In this document: piece by piece, positions 8,633 to 18,272 of the stretch
Position numbering within the stretch: the stretch's first letter is position 1
How the letters are laid out: each line of letters opens with the position of its first letter
NCBI RefSeq assembly: GCF_003987565.1
Contig: NZ_NGJY01000001.1
Span: 248,001-312,000 of the forward strand
DNA length: 64,000 nucleotides
Direction: 5' to 3'
From: Vagococcus fessus
GTDB lineage: Bacteria; Bacillota; Bacilli; Lactobacillales; Vagococcaceae
Made by a program: the position numbers and the translations under genes
The notes under the pieces: generated by a model
The model's input: the letters and a program-made list of their open reading frames with translations, nothing else
Told to the model about the DNA's origin: nothing
Database searches by the model: none

Positions 8633-9943
8633 ATGGCAAATCCAACAATTGCAATTGTCGGACGCCCAAATGTGGGGAAATCGACAATTTTTAACAGAAT
8701 CGCTGGGGAACGTATCTCAATCGTAGAAGATACACCTGGTGTAACAAGAGACCGTTTATACGCTACTGGTGAATGGTTAGGTAGAGAATTTAGTATTATT
8801 GATACTGGTGGGATTGATTTAACGGATGAACCGTTTATGGATCAAATTAAATATCAAGCAGAAATCGCTATTGCTGAGGCAGATGTTATCATCTTGCTTT
8901 CAAGCGCGCGTGAAGGTGTTACAGATGCTGATGAAATGGTAGCTAGAATGCTATACAAATCAGGTAAGCCTGTCATTTTAGCTGTCAATAAAGTAGATAA
9001 TCCAGAAATGAGAAACGATGTTTTTGAGTTTTATTCATTAGGGTTAGGCGATCCGTATCCAGTGTCAGGTAGTCACGGTATTGGTTTAGGGGATGTCTTA
9101 GATGAAGCAGTGAAACATTTTACTACTGAAGTTGAAGAAGAAGACGATGGAATTATCCGCTTCAGTTTAATCGGGCGTCCAAACGTTGGGAAATCTTCAC
9201 TTATCAATGCGATGCTTGGTGAAGAACGTGTTATTGTATCTGACGTAGCGGGGACAACTCGTGATGCGATTGATACAGAGTTTACTTCAGCAAGTGGTCA
9301 GCCGTTTATCATGATTGATACAGCGGGTATGCGTAAACGTGGTAAGGTCTATGAAACAACTGAGAAATATAGTGTGATGCGTGCCATGCGTGCGATTGAC
9401 CGTTCAGATGTTGTGTTAATGGTTATCAATGCTGAAGAGGGAATTCGTGAATACGATAAACGTATTGCAGGATTTGCTCATGAAGCAGGTAAAGGTATGG
9501 TTATCGTTGTTAATAAGTGGGATACCCTTGAAAAAGAAACAAATACTATGAAAGAGTTTGAAGATGAGATTCGTAAAGAATTTAAATATTTAGACTATGC
9601 ACCGATTGTGTATGTTTCAGCTAAAACTAAACAACGTTTACACCAATTACCAGATATGATTGAAAAAGTAAGTATGAATCAGAACTTACGTATTCCGTCA
9701 TCATTACTTAATGATGTTATTATGGATGCTGTTGCGATTAATCCAACACCGACTGACAAAGGTCGTCGTTTGAAAATTTTCTATGCGACACAAGTTGCGG
9801 TTAAACCGCCAACGTTTGTTGTTTTTGTAAACGAGGAAGAATTAATGCATTTTTCTTACGCACGTTTCTTAGAAAACCAAATCAGAAAAGCATTTACATT
9901 TGAAGGAACTCCGATTCACATTATTGCAAGAAGACGTAAATAG
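8633..9943 (+). CDS. der: Ribosome assembly GTPase Der (EngA)
   Basis: An essential GTPase that acts in maturation of the 50S ribosomal subunit. The 436-residue protein has the tandem G domains unique to Der: GRPNVGKST at 10-18 and GRPNVGKSS near 180-188. Each has its own DTxG (DTGGID, DTAGMRK) and NKxD (NKVD, NKWD) motifs. A C-terminal KH-like domain (about 350-436) ends in a basic RRRK tail. The start ATG follows AAAGGAGGGATTGTCCT. The preceding 162 bases contain the rpsA terminator, so der likely has its own promoter. Confidence 0.97.
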   Translation: MANPTIAIVGRPNVGKSTIFNRIAGERISIVEDTPGVTRDRLYATGEWLGREFSIIDTGGIDLTDEPFMDQIKYQAEIAIAEADVIILLSSAREGVTDADEMVARMLYKSGKPVILAVNKVDNPEMRNDVFEFYSLGLGDPYPVSGSHGIGLGDVLDEAVKHFTTEVEEEDDGIIRFSLIGRPNVGKSSLINAMLGEERVIVSDVAGTTRDAIDTEFTSASGQPFIMIDTAGMRKRGKVYETTEKYSVMRAMRAIDRSDVVLMVINAEEGIREYDKRIAGFAHEAGKGMVIVVNKWDTLEKETNTMKEFEDEIRKEFKYLDYAPIVYVSAKTKQRLHQLPDMIEKVSMNQNLRIPSSLLNDVIMDAVAINPTPTDKGRRLKIFYATQVAVKPPTFVVFVNEEELMHFSYARFLENQIRKAFTFEGTPIHIIARRRK

Positions 9944-10042
9944 CGTGAAATCGGCATTTTAACACAAAGTCTGTTTATGTGCAATAAATTTAATGGGCAT
10001 AAATTACATTTTATTTAAATTGTTACAAAAGAGTGAAATACC

Positions 10043-10071
10043 TTGATATAAAAGGATTTCTATGCTATCTT
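10043..10071 (+). promoter_or_regulatory. Predicted hup promoter
   Basis: TTGATA (10043-10048) and TATCTT (10066-10071) are 17 bases apart in the 240-base gap between der and hup. This gives a 5' untranslated region of about 110 bases. Confidence 0.55.
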
Positions 10072-10187
10072 AATTAAAGAAATATTGAGTTAATCAATAC
10101 TTCTGTAGTTGATTTAGTTTTCTAGATTAATTACTTAAGATGTCTACAAATTAAACATCTATTATTTATCAGGAGGTGAAAATGAAC

Positions 10188-10463
10188 ATGGCAAACAAAG
10201 CAGAATTAATTGAAAAAGTTGCTGAAAAAGCTGACTTAACTAAAAAAGATGCTACTACTGCAGTTGACGCAGTATTTTCAACTATCCAAGATTTACTTGC
10301 TGATGGTGAAAAAGTACAATTGATCGGTTTTGGTAACTTTGAAGTACGTGATCGCGCTGCTCGTAAAGGACGTAACCCACAAACTGGTAAAGAAATCGAT
10401 ATCCCTGCAAGCAAAGTACCTGCATTCAAACCAGGTAAAGCATTGAAAGATGCTGTTAAATAG
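10188..10463 (+). CDS. hup: DNA-binding protein HU
   Basis: The nucleoid-associated histone-like protein HU, which bends and compacts DNA as a dimer. The 91-residue product starting [12 protein letters not shown] carries the HU signature [24 protein letters not shown] and the Pro-containing DNA-binding arm ([14 protein letters not shown]). In-frame GTG (10176) and ATG (10182) codons lie upstream. The ATG at 10188 is chosen because GGAGGTGA at 10172-10179 is spaced 8 bases from it and family members begin with MANK. The gene stands alone between a predicted promoter and a terminator, consistent with strong monocistronic expression. Confidence 0.95.
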   Translation: MANKAELIEKVAEKADLTKKDATTAVDAVFSTIQDLLADGEKVQLIGFGNFEVRDRAARKGRNPQTGKEIDIPASKVPAFKPGKALKDAVK

Positions 10464-10476
10464 TTAGCAGATATAG

Positions 10477-10507
10477 AGCTAGTAAGTTTCGACTTACTAG
10501 CTTTTTT
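10477..10507 (+). terminator. Terminator after hup
   Basis: AGCTAGTAAGT pairs with its complement around a TTCG tetraloop and is followed by a T-run, a very stable intrinsic terminator. Confidence 0.93.
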
Positions 10508-10633
10508 CGTGCTTTTTTTGTAAGAATAGCCTATACTAAAAGGGGATTTATAAAAGTAGAATTGACTCATTATTTGAGTATAAAGATGATTTATCCTGAC
10601 ATAATGAGTGGATAGATAAGAGGGAGCGAAATA

Positions 10634-11872
10634 ATGGAAACTTATAGCGAAAAAATGTTAGTGGCGATAAATGAAGGAGATAGTGTAGAGGCACAACTCC
10701 AATTTGAAAATGCACTAAAAAAGGATACACCAGAAATCCAAGCAGCACTAGGAGAACAATTGATGGGTGCTGGCTTTATAGATGAAGCTAAACTTATATT
10801 TGAACAATTGACAGAACAATTCCCTTCGGAGTATGGCTTATATATCCCATTGGCAGAGATTGCTATTGAAAATGATAAAACAGATGATGCGTTTGACTAT
10901 TTAGAAAAAATACCGAAATCAGATCCAAGTTATGTAGAAGCTCTAATGGTTACTGCTGATATTTATCAAGTATTAGGTGTGCCGGAAGTAAGTATTAAAA
11001 AAATTGAAGAAGCTAAAACGATTATGCCTGACGAACCTGTGCTCGCATTAGCTTTAGCAGAGATTTATTTCACAATGAACCAATACGTTAAGTCAGCTGA
11101 ATTATATGAGCAACTTAGAGGAACATCTATTACTGAAACGATTAACTTGGATGAGCGTATCGGGACAGCGTATGGTATGGTTGGTGAATTTGAAGAAGCA
11201 ATCCCTTATTTAGAGAAAGCAAATCAAGATGATCCTACAGATGAGCGTGCCTTCCAATTGGCCATCACGTATATTCAAGTTGGGGATCGTGATAAAGCAA
11301 TCGTATTACTAGAACAATTGCGTTTATTGAATCCAACATTTGAAGCATTGTACTTACCATTAGCCAGTGCTTTATTAGATGAAGGTGAATTGCCTAAAGC
11401 GGAGGAAGTTATTGCAGAGGGGATTAGACAAAATCCATACTCAGTTGATATGTTCCACTTAGCGTCTGATAATGCTTACCGTCTCGGTAAGATTCCGGAT
11501 GCAGAAGAATATCTAAGACGTGCTATTTTATTAGAAGATTCAAAAGAGTTCTCCATTATGAAATTAGCCAACTTGTTACTTGCTGATGAACGCTATGAGG
11601 ACGTTATTGATACGTTATCTGAATTTAGAGAAAGTGATGAACCACAAGCTTTCTGGACGCTTGCACAAGCTTATAATGCGTTAGAAGAGTATTCAGAAGC
11701 GGCAATGTTCTTTGAAAAGGCTTTGCCTGGACTGAACCATGAGCCGGAGTTCTTGAAAGAATATGGTTTATTCTTAAGAGAAGAAGGTCAGTTAGAGAAA
11801 GCGAATGCGCTTCTTTCTCACTATTTAGAACATGTTCCAGATGATATGGATGTTCATGAACTTTTAGGTTAG
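10634..11872 (+). CDS. Tetratricopeptide repeat protein (YpiA-like)
   Basis: A 412-residue cytoplasmic protein built almost entirely of TPR helix pairs; repeats with the A-x-x-Y/L...G/A pattern run from about residue 35 to 400 (for example the block around EEAIPYLEKANQDDPTDERA). TPR arrays mediate protein-protein contacts and no enzymatic domain is seen. The location between hup and the YpiB-like gene matches Bacillus ypiA. It is followed after 10 bases by the YpiB-like gene with an AGGAGGAG site, so the two form an operon. The partner protein is unknown. Confidence 0.85.
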   Translation: METYSEKMLVAINEGDSVEAQLQFENALKKDTPEIQAALGEQLMGAGFIDEAKLIFEQLTEQFPSEYGLYIPLAEIAIENDKTDDAFDYLEKIPKSDPSYVEALMVTADIYQVLGVPEVSIKKIEEAKTIMPDEPVLALALAEIYFTMNQYVKSAELYEQLRGTSITETINLDERIGTAYGMVGEFEEAIPYLEKANQDDPTDERAFQLAITYIQVGDRDKAIVLLEQLRLLNPTFEALYLPLASALLDEGELPKAEEVIAEGIRQNPYSVDMFHLASDNAYRLGKIPDAEEYLRRAILLEDSKEFSIMKLANLLLADERYEDVIDTLSEFRESDEPQAFWTLAQAYNALEEYSEAAMFFEKALPGLNHEPEFLKEYGLFLREEGQLEKANALLSHYLEHVPDDMDVHELLG

Positions 11873-11882
11873 GAGGAGAACG

Positions 11883-12416
11883 ATGGCTACTTTAGATGAT
11901 AAGATAGCATTTTTGCATGAGGTTACAAATGAGTACCTTTTTGGACGCAGAGAAGTGTATTGGGTTTTAAATTATTTAGAAACACACCCGGCGATTCTAG
12001 AAAATGTTGTATTTGTAGAACATGCTGACAAAACAACTCGTGGATTAAAGATTATTTCTGATATAAATGAAAAAGACCCGATGACCCTTTATCTTTTTGA
12101 TATGACATTTATTGACCCAGAGCAGATTTTCCACGAGATGCGTAAAAATTGGAAAAAAGAATTGTATATAGAAATAATTTTGCCAAATTCAAATGAATTG
12201 TCGAGTTATTTGGCAGTTTTAGAAGACAATCCCTTTAATTCATGGAATGATGCGATATCGTCAGAAGATGAAGCGTCAGTTGATAAAGCGATTGAATCGG
12301 TATTGTCTGATTTTTCTAAAGAGAACTTATTAAAACAAATTGACGAGGCTTTAGAAATGAATGATAGTGCCTTGTTTAAAGAGTTGTCAGAAAAATTAGT
12401 TCAAGAAACAAATTAA
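11883..12416 (+). CDS. ypiB: YpiB family protein (UPF0302)
   Basis: A 177-residue cytosolic protein with the UPF0302 N-terminal pattern (EYLFGRREVYWVLNYLETHP, then the hydrophobic FVEHADKT region) and an acidic helical C-terminal part. In Bacillus the homologue neighbours the TPR gene ypiA and the menaquinol-cytochrome c genes. Here the TPR neighbour is kept but cca follows. The biochemical function is not established. The strong AGGAGGAG site just after the TPR gene stop suggests coupled expression. Confidence 0.8.
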   Translation: MATLDDKIAFLHEVTNEYLFGRREVYWVLNYLETHPAILENVVFVEHADKTTRGLKIISDINEKDPMTLYLFDMTFIDPEQIFHEMRKNWKKELYIEIILPNSNELSSYLAVLEDNPFNSWNDAISSEDEASVDKAIESVLSDFSKENLLKQIDEALEMNDSALFKELSEKLVQETN

Positions 12417-12439
12417 CCAAATAGATTGGATAAGATAGT

Positions 12440-13636
12440 ATGAAAATAAAGAACGTACCTAAAGAATTTACTGAAGCTAAACCTGTAATGGAGCAATTAG
12501 AAACTGCTGGATTTGAGGCGTATTTTGTCGGTGGAAGTGTCAGAGATTTATTACTTAACAAAGCAATTCATGATGTCGATATCGCAACAAGTGCCTATCC
12601 GGAAGAAGTTAAAGCTATTTTTCCTCGGACAGTTGATGTAGGGATTGAACATGGGACGGTACTTGTCTTACACGAAGAGGATCAATACGAAATCACAACA
12701 TTTAGAACAGAGTCAACGTATCAGGATTATCGCAGACCAGATGAAGTGACATTTGTTAGGAGTCTAGAAGAAGATTTAAAACGTCGTGATTTCACGATAA
12801 ACGCTCTTGCTATGTCACAAGATGGCGTGATCGTAGACTTGTTTTCAGGTATGGATGATTTAGACCGTAAGTTAATACGTGCGGTGGGTGAGGCATCAGA
12901 ACGTTTTAATGAAGATGCGCTCCGTATGATGCGAGCTGTACGTTTTGCTAGTCAACTTGGTTTTTCTATTGAAGATGAAACGCTAAACGCTATTCATTTA
13001 AATAAGGCGTTATTAAGTAAGATATCAATAGAACGTGTGCAAATAGAATGGATCAAATTATTATTAGGACATGATAGAAAATTAGGCTTAGTATCCTTTA
13101 TTGATACAGGATGCTATGAGTATTGTCCAGGCTTTGCGGATAAGAAAGAAAAGTTACAAGCTCTATGTGATACGTCTTCGACTCCATTTGTAGATGAAGC
13201 TCAGGCTTGGGCCTTGACCTTATGTTTTTTAGAAATTAATCCTAATGATGCGAAACGATTCTTGAAAAAATGGAAGCTCTCTAATAACTTGATGAAAAGA
13301 ATTACTTTGATTTTATCAGCTCTTAACTGGAGACAAGAAAACGAATGGACAAATGAGTGGTTGTTTAATGTTGGAAAAGAGAATGCCAGTCTTATTGAAC
13401 AGTCAATGGTTTATTTTGATCGTCCATTTGACGTATTAGAGACTGAAAAAAGGTACGATCAATTAGTAATTAAAACGAAACAAGATTTGGCAGTAGATGG
13501 GCAACTATTGATCCAAGCGACAGGGAAATCTGCTGGACCTTGGTTAGGCGAGATGCTAAATAATCTTCAATTAAAAGTATTGGATGGGGAATTATCTAAT
13601 GACCAAGCAGAGCTTTTATCATACGCTAAAAAATAA
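12440..13636 (+). CDS. cca: CCA tRNA nucleotidyltransferase
   Basis: Adds or repairs the 3'-terminal CCA of tRNAs using CTP and ATP without a nucleic acid template. The class II polymerase head shows GGSVRD (31-36) and the metal-binding DVD (45-47). EEDLKRRDFTINALA and the nucleotide-selecting DALRMMRAVRFASQLGF block follow. A C-terminal helical body gives a total of 398 residues, normal for Firmicutes. It follows the YpiB-like gene by 23 bases and precedes a small thioesterase gene, apparently one transcription unit. Confidence 0.96.
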   Translation: MKIKNVPKEFTEAKPVMEQLETAGFEAYFVGGSVRDLLLNKAIHDVDIATSAYPEEVKAIFPRTVDVGIEHGTVLVLHEEDQYEITTFRTESTYQDYRRPDEVTFVRSLEEDLKRRDFTINALAMSQDGVIVDLFSGMDDLDRKLIRAVGEASERFNEDALRMMRAVRFASQLGFSIEDETLNAIHLNKALLSKISIERVQIEWIKLLLGHDRKLGLVSFIDTGCYEYCPGFADKKEKLQALCDTSSTPFVDEAQAWALTLCFLEINPNDAKRFLKKWKLSNNLMKRITLILSALNWRQENEWTNEWLFNVGKENASLIEQSMVYFDRPFDVLETEKRYDQLVIKTKQDLAVDGQLLIQATGKSAGPWLGEMLNNLQLKVLDGELSNDQAELLSYAKK

Positions 13637-13669
13637 CAGTTATAATCTGATGAAATGAGGTCGGTTTGA

Positions 13670-14029
13670 ATGAAAGAATTTAAAAAAAGTTATTTACCTA
13701 AAGAAAGTCATTCGGCAAAAGTGATGGGATCTGGTACTCTAAATGTTTTGGCTACACCTGCTGTTGTCGCATTTGCTGAGAATTGTTGTGAACGATTGTT
13801 AGCAAATGAGTTAAAAGAAGGTCAAGCTAGTGTTGGGACCTGGATTGATATGAAACACAAACGAGCATCTAAAACGGAGAGTAAAGTCGTAGTTTGTGCA
13901 ACTATTATCGAACAAACTCCTAAAGGGGCCAGTTTTGAATTTGAGGTCACATGTGGTGATACTGTTATTGCAACGGGTCAACATAAGCGAGCGGTTATTG
14001 ACGTCGAGCGTTTTATGGCGAATATATAG
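13670..14029 (+). CDS. Hotdog-fold thioesterase family protein
   Basis: A 119-residue protein resembling the FlK-like thioesterase family: a GSGTLNVLATPAVVAFAENC helix region with candidate Thr and Glu catalytic residues, then TWIDMKHKRAS with a candidate His. Such enzymes hydrolyse acyl-CoA thioesters, but the substrate cannot be read from the sequence. An AATGAGGTCGG stretch precedes the ATG and may act as the ribosome binding site. It is 33 bases after cca and may be co-transcribed with it. Confidence 0.75.
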   Translation: MKEFKKSYLPKESHSAKVMGSGTLNVLATPAVVAFAENCCERLLANELKEGQASVGTWIDMKHKRASKTESKVVVCATIIEQTPKGASFEFEVTCGDTVIATGQHKRAVIDVERFMANI

Positions 14030-14076
14030 CGAAAAAGGTTCTTTAAATAATTTATGAATTATTTCACAAGTTTTTG

Positions 14077-14104
14077 TTTACATTTAAAAAGTTTGTGATA
14101 TAAT
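14077..14104 (+). promoter_or_regulatory. Promoter of the gene at 14138
   Basis: TTTACA (14077-14082) and TATAAT (14099-14104) are separated by 16 bases and lie about 34 bases before the start codon. Confidence 0.75.
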
Positions 14105-14137
14105 TAACATATAAACAAAACAAAGGAGCTAATTAAA

Positions 14138-14596
14138 ATGACAAAACAAATGACAGGCTTTAGATTCTACTTCAGAAATAACGAAACATGGACTATCAAA
14201 AGAGAAAACATTGGTGATTTATGGATTAAACAAATCACAACAAGTTTTGGTCGTATCAATGGTGGCGAATTTGAAAAAATTAATCCATGCGAAGGATTCA
14301 AAATTGAAATATTTGAAGAAGCAGATCACGTACAAACTGATGACATCAACCTTGGTGGTTTAGAATTAGGGATGTTCGAGCGTGCGTTAAAATATCAAGA
14401 CATCGAAAAAATGAACATCATTTTTGATAACGGAGAAGAAGATTTAATTTACTTCCCTTATGAAGATAAAGGTACACCAGGACAAGAAGGTCTTGATAAC
14501 AAACATCAATCAAGCAAAATTTCAAAAGATGGTAAATTATACATTGTAATCGACCCAACTAAATCAGTTGAAGATGTTTACGGCGATAAATTTTAA
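14138..14596 (+). CDS. Protein of unknown function, monocistronic
   Basis: I do not recognise this 152-residue protein. It is soluble, acidic, without a signal peptide or membrane segment, and starts MTKQMTGFRFYFRNNETW. Its first half looks like mixed beta strands (RFYFRN, WTIKRENIGDLWI). A central stretch is rich in Glu and Asp, and the C-terminus contains KISKDGKLYIVIDP. It has a consensus promoter, an AAAGGAG site and a dedicated terminator, so it is expressed alone and possibly strongly. The codon choice looks like that of well-expressed neighbours. No catalytic motif is visible. Confidence 0.8.
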   Translation: MTKQMTGFRFYFRNNETWTIKRENIGDLWIKQITTSFGRINGGEFEKINPCEGFKIEIFEEADHVQTDDINLGGLELGMFERALKYQDIEKMNIIFDNGEEDLIYFPYEDKGTPGQEGLDNKHQSSKISKDGKLYIVIDPTKSVEDVYGDKF

Positions 14597-14610
14597 TAGA
14601 ATATGATAAT

Positions 14611-14638
14611 AGAGGCGGCTTAGGCTGTCTCTTTTTTA
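14611..14638 (+). terminator. Terminator after the unknown gene
   Basis: AGAGGCGGC (14611-14619) pairs, with two G-T wobbles, with GCTGTCTCT (14624-14632) and is followed by six T residues. Confidence 0.82.
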
Positions 14639-14717
14639 TTACAAAAAGATGTCAGTTTGCACGAGATTGTCATATCTGTTAAAATTAACTGACTAATTAA
14701 AGACAGGTGGCAGTTAA

Positions 14718-16601
14718 ATGAAAGAATTACGTATCGAGAATTTAACGAAAACATACGGTGAAAAGACCTTATTTGACGACATTAGCTTTTCTATTCGTAC
14801 AGGAGATAAAGTTGGATTGATTGGAGTTAATGGGACAGGTAAAACAAGCCTGCTTAATATTATCGCTGATAAGGACGGAGCTGATAGTGGCGAGTTTAAT
14901 CGTCCTCAAGAGTATCATGTAGGTTATCTGTCTCAGCAAATGGAATTTGATGGAGATGTAACAGTTGCTGAAGCAGTTTTCCAAGGCGATTCGCCATTAC
15001 TAAGAGCGGTGCGTACTTATGAATTAGCACTAGTTAATTTAGAAAAAGATGGCAATAATCCTGAGTATCAAGCAGCTTATACAAAAGCAGAAGAAGTGAT
15101 GAATAAAGAAGATGCCTGGTTGGCAGATACTAATGCAAAAACGATTTTGACACAATTAGGTATTACTGAGATTTCTAAAAAAATCAGTGAACTATCAGGT
15201 GGTCAAAAGAAACGTGTAGGACTTGCTCAAGTTTTGATACAAGAGCCAGACTTACTATTACTAGATGAACCAACCAATCATCTTGATTATAAAGCGATAG
15301 AGTGGTTAGAAGGCTATCTAGCACATTATCACGGGGCTTTAGTGATGGTTACCCATGATCGTTATTTCTTAGATCGTGTCACAAATAGAATCTTTGAATT
15401 ATCGTTTGGTAAAATGTATGAGTACAAAGGGAATTATCAATCTTACTTAGGGGCCAAAGCTGAAAGAGAAGAGACAGAAAAAGCTCAAGAGCACAAACGC
15501 AAGCAACTTTACAAACAAGAGTTGGCTTGGATGCGTGCAGGTGTTCAAGCTCGTGGGACGAAACAGCAAGCCCGTATTGACCGATTTAATGACTTAAAAG
15601 GTGATTTAAACCAGGTGAACGAAAATGGTGCTGTTGATATTTCTATGGGAAGCCAACGTCTAGGTAAAAAAGTATTAAGTATTGAAAATGGCTATTTTGA
15701 GATGAATGGTCAAACCTTACTTAAAGATTTTGAATTACTAGTTCAGGGGCGTGACCGAATTGGGATTACAGGACAAAATGGTGCTGGGAAATCAACGCTT
15801 CTTAATATTTTAGCGGGACGTTTACCTCTAAGCTCTGGTGTCTACGAAATTGGAGAGACTGTTAAATTAGCGTATTATACGCAAGAGAACGAAGATATGG
15901 ACCCGAATAAACGAATGATTTCTTATTTACAAGAAGTAGCTGAGGAAGTCAGACAAGCAGACGGGACAACAACAAGTATTGCTGATATGCTTGAACGTTT
16001 CTTATTCCCGCGCTCAAGTCATGGGACTATTATTGGCAAACTTTCTGGTGGAGAGAAACGTAGACTTTATTTATTAAAACTACTCATTGCACAACCTAAT
16101 GTCTTATTATTAGATGAACCGACTAATGATTTAGATATCGATACATTGACTGTTCTGGAAGATTATATTGCTAATTTTAGTGGAGCAGTTATAGCTGTCA
16201 GTCATGACCGTTATTTCTTAGATAAAGTGGTTGAAAAGCTGCTAGTCTTTAAAGGAAATGGTGTCATCGAAACATATTTTGGGAACATGACACACTATCT
16301 CGAAACAGCTAAAGAAGAGAGTAAACAAGTCGAAACGGTTAAGAAAGAAAAAGCAGAGGTAGCTCCGACTGTTGAGGTTAAAGAGAAGAAAAAATTAACC
16401 TATAATGAGAAAAAAGAGTGGGATACCATTGAAGCAGACATTGAAAAACTAGAGGCTTCAATCGAATCTTTAACAGAAGAAATGAATCATCAGGGTAGCG
16501 ACTTTACAGCGCTTCAAGATATTCAAAATAAAATTACCGAAGCAGAAGAAAACTTAGAAAACAAATTAGCAAGATGGGAATATTTAAGCGAATTTGTTTA
16601 A
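14718..16601 (+). CDS. ABC-F family ATPase (YfmR/Uup type)
   Basis: A 627-residue soluble protein with two ABC ATPase cassettes and no membrane domain. Walker A motifs are GVNGTGKT (36-43) and GQNGAGKST near 352. LSGGQKKR and LSGGEKRR signatures and LLLLDEPTNHLD and LLLLDEPTNDLD Walker B motifs are present. The interdomain linker (about 245-300) is charged and helical, and a C-terminal coiled coil (about 545-627) is typical of the Uup/YfmR subgroup. ABC-F proteins bind the ribosomal E site to relieve stalls. A housekeeping translation role is more likely than antibiotic resistance, because the linker does not show an extended resistance-type arm. Confidence 0.9.
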   Translation: MKELRIENLTKTYGEKTLFDDISFSIRTGDKVGLIGVNGTGKTSLLNIIADKDGADSGEFNRPQEYHVGYLSQQMEFDGDVTVAEAVFQGDSPLLRAVRTYELALVNLEKDGNNPEYQAAYTKAEEVMNKEDAWLADTNAKTILTQLGITEISKKISELSGGQKKRVGLAQVLIQEPDLLLLDEPTNHLDYKAIEWLEGYLAHYHGALVMVTHDRYFLDRVTNRIFELSFGKMYEYKGNYQSYLGAKAEREETEKAQEHKRKQLYKQELAWMRAGVQARGTKQQARIDRFNDLKGDLNQVNENGAVDISMGSQRLGKKVLSIENGYFEMNGQTLLKDFELLVQGRDRIGITGQNGAGKSTLLNILAGRLPLSSGVYEIGETVKLAYYTQENEDMDPNKRMISYLQEVAEEVRQADGTTTSIADMLERFLFPRSSHGTIIGKLSGGEKRRLYLLKLLIAQPNVLLLDEPTNDLDIDTLTVLEDYIANFSGAVIAVSHDRYFLDKVVEKLLVFKGNGVIETYFGNMTHYLETAKEESKQVETVKKEKAEVAPTVEVKEKKKLTYNEKKEWDTIEADIEKLEASIESLTEEMNHQGSDFTALQDIQNKITEAEENLENKLARWEYLSEFV

Positions 16602-16646
16602 AGCGAAAAGGTGCTAGACGATTAAACGTTTTGAAAGGTGAGGCGA

Positions 16647-17594
16647 ATGGAGCAAGCATATTTAGATCTTGGTAAAAAGATTTTAGACGAGGGGACAACG
16701 AAGTCTGATCGTACAGGTACAGGGACGAAAAGTATATTTGGACATCAAATGCGTTTTGATTTGAGTAAAGGTTTTCCGTTACTTACAACAAAACGGGTCC
16801 CATTTGGTTTAATCAAAAGCGAATTATTATGGTTCTTAAAAGGAGATACGAATATTCGTTATCTTTTAGAACATAATAATCACATTTGGGATGAGTGGGC
16901 ATTTGAACGATTTGTTAAGAGTGAAGACTATAAGGGTCCTGATATGACGGATTTTGGTCGTAGAGCTGTTACAGATGAGGCATTTAATATCATTTATAAA
17001 GAACAATTGACACAATTTTGTGATCGTATTTTGGCAGATGACGAGTTTGCAGATAAGTACGGAGAGCTTGGTAATATCTACGGTTCTCAGTGGCGTAACT
17101 GGAAAACAACATCTGGCGAAACGATTGATCAATTAAAAGATGTGATTGAGATGATTAAAACATCACCAGATTCAAGACGGTTATTAGTATCAGCTTGGAA
17201 TCCGGAAGATGTACCAAATATGGCACTTCCGCCATGTCACACTTTATTTCAATTTTATGTGGCAGAGGGTAAATTAAGTTGTCAATTGTATCAAAGAAGT
17301 GGCGATGTCTTTTTAGGTGTTCCGTTTAATATTGCAAGTTATGCTTTATTAACACACTTGATTGCACAGGAGACTGGTTTAGAGGTTGGGGAATTTGTGC
17401 ACACGATTGGAGACGCACATTTGTATAGTAATCACTATGAACAAATGAAGACACAATTAGAACGTGACATACGTGAGTTTCCAACACTAGTGTTAAACAA
17501 AGATAAAAAATCAGTTTTTGAGTTTGATGTGAATGATATTCAGTTAGAAGGATACGAGCCACATCCAGCAATCAAGGCACCGATAGCCGTTTAG
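16647..17594 (+). CDS. thyA: Thymidylate synthase
   Basis: Converts dUMP to dTMP with methylenetetrahydrofolate, yielding dihydrofolate. The ATG at 16647 is preferred over an in-frame GTG at 16638 because AAAGGTGAGG lies just upstream. This gives 315 residues, the long form known from Lactobacillus. The active-site Cys in [11 protein letters not shown] is near residue 197; the [13 protein letters not shown] and [13 protein letters not shown] motifs bind dUMP phosphate and folate. The 50-residue insertion around [18 protein letters not shown] marks the long form. It is followed at 22 bases by folA, the enzyme that recycles its product. Confidence 0.97.
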   Translation: MEQAYLDLGKKILDEGTTKSDRTGTGTKSIFGHQMRFDLSKGFPLLTTKRVPFGLIKSELLWFLKGDTNIRYLLEHNNHIWDEWAFERFVKSEDYKGPDMTDFGRRAVTDEAFNIIYKEQLTQFCDRILADDEFADKYGELGNIYGSQWRNWKTTSGETIDQLKDVIEMIKTSPDSRRLLVSAWNPEDVPNMALPPCHTLFQFYVAEGKLSCQLYQRSGDVFLGVPFNIASYALLTHLIAQETGLEVGEFVHTIGDAHLYSNHYEQMKTQLERDIREFPTLVLNKDKKSVFEFDVNDIQLEGYEPHPAIKAPIAV

Positions 17595-17616
17595 GAGACT
17601 TTAGGAGGATTTTATT

Positions 17617-18108
17617 ATGTTAGCAGCCATATGGGCGCAAGATGAGAGTGGTTTGATTGGAAAAGAGAATAAATTACCGTGGCATTTACCGCATGATTTA
17701 GCTTTCTTTAAAAATACCACAGAGAATAATACAATTGTTATGGGGAGAACGACATTTGAAGGGATGGGTAAACGTGCCTTACCTAATCGTCACACAATTG
17801 TTTTAACGTCTGATCGATCTTACGAATCAGAGGGTGTAACGGTCTTACACTCAGTTGAAGACGTAGTAAAATATGCTGAAACCTTTGAGGGGATAACATT
17901 TATTACAGGTGGAGCTAAAGTTTATAAGGAGTTCTTATCACATTGTTCTGTGTTATACAGAACGGTGATACATGAAACATTTGAAGGTGATACTTATTTC
18001 CCAGAAGTTGATTGGGAAGAGTGGACGATGATAAATATCAGTGAAGGTTTAACTGATGAAAATAATTTATACAAACATTCTTTTGAAACATATCAACGAA
18101 AAGGTTAA
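17617..18108 (+). CDS. folA: Dihydrofolate reductase
   Basis: Reduces dihydrofolate to tetrahydrofolate with NADPH, the target of trimethoprim. The 163-residue protein has the DHFR landmarks: AAIWAQDESGLIGKENKLPWHLP with the active-site region at the N-terminus, IVMGRTTFEGMG and LPNRHTIVLTSD for NADPH binding, and FITGGAKVYKEFL. The acidic active-site residue corresponds to Asp in HDLAFFK. An AGGAGG site lies ahead of the ATG. It forms a two-gene operon with thyA and ends at a terminator. Confidence 0.96.
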   Translation: MLAAIWAQDESGLIGKENKLPWHLPHDLAFFKNTTENNTIVMGRTTFEGMGKRALPNRHTIVLTSDRSYESEGVTVLHSVEDVVKYAETFEGITFITGGAKVYKEFLSHCSVLYRTVIHETFEGDTYFPEVDWEEWTMINISEGLTDENNLYKHSFETYQRKG

Positions 18109-18112
18109 TTTA

Positions 18113-18147
18113 AAAAAAATCGTAATCGTTTAGATTACGTTTTTTTA
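18113..18147 (+). terminator. Terminator after folA
   Basis: CGTAATC and GATTACG form a stem with flanking A- and T-runs around a GTTTA loop. Confidence 0.85.
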
Positions 18148-18150
18148 ATG

Positions 18151-18174
18151 ATAAGTTTCTTAACAGAAACTTAT
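18151..18174. repeat. 10-base inverted repeat upstream of the asnB promoter
   Basis: ATAAGTTTCT (18151-18160) and AGAAACTTAT (18165-18174) form a perfect dyad with a TAAC spacer, 11 bases before the -35 box. No T-run follows it on the + strand, so it could be an operator or an RNA stem of the folA readthrough transcript. Confidence 0.6.
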
Positions 18175-18185
18175 CTTCTTATCAA

Positions 18186-18214
18186 TTGATGGCGTTATAA
18201 TTGTATGATATACT
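18186..18214 (+). promoter_or_regulatory. Predicted asnB promoter
   Basis: TTGATG (18186-18191) and TATACT (18209-18214) are 17 bases apart, about 60 bases before the asnB ATG. Confidence 0.65.
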
Positions 18215-18272
18215 TCAAAAGATAATAGAATTAGACAATATAGTAAATTTATATAGAGATAGGAAGATGTTT

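Noticed and set aside
18201-18272. Upstream extension of asnB from ATG 18201
   Set aside because: It would bury the catalytic Cys that must be residue 2 after Met removal, and it would start inside the predicted promoter.
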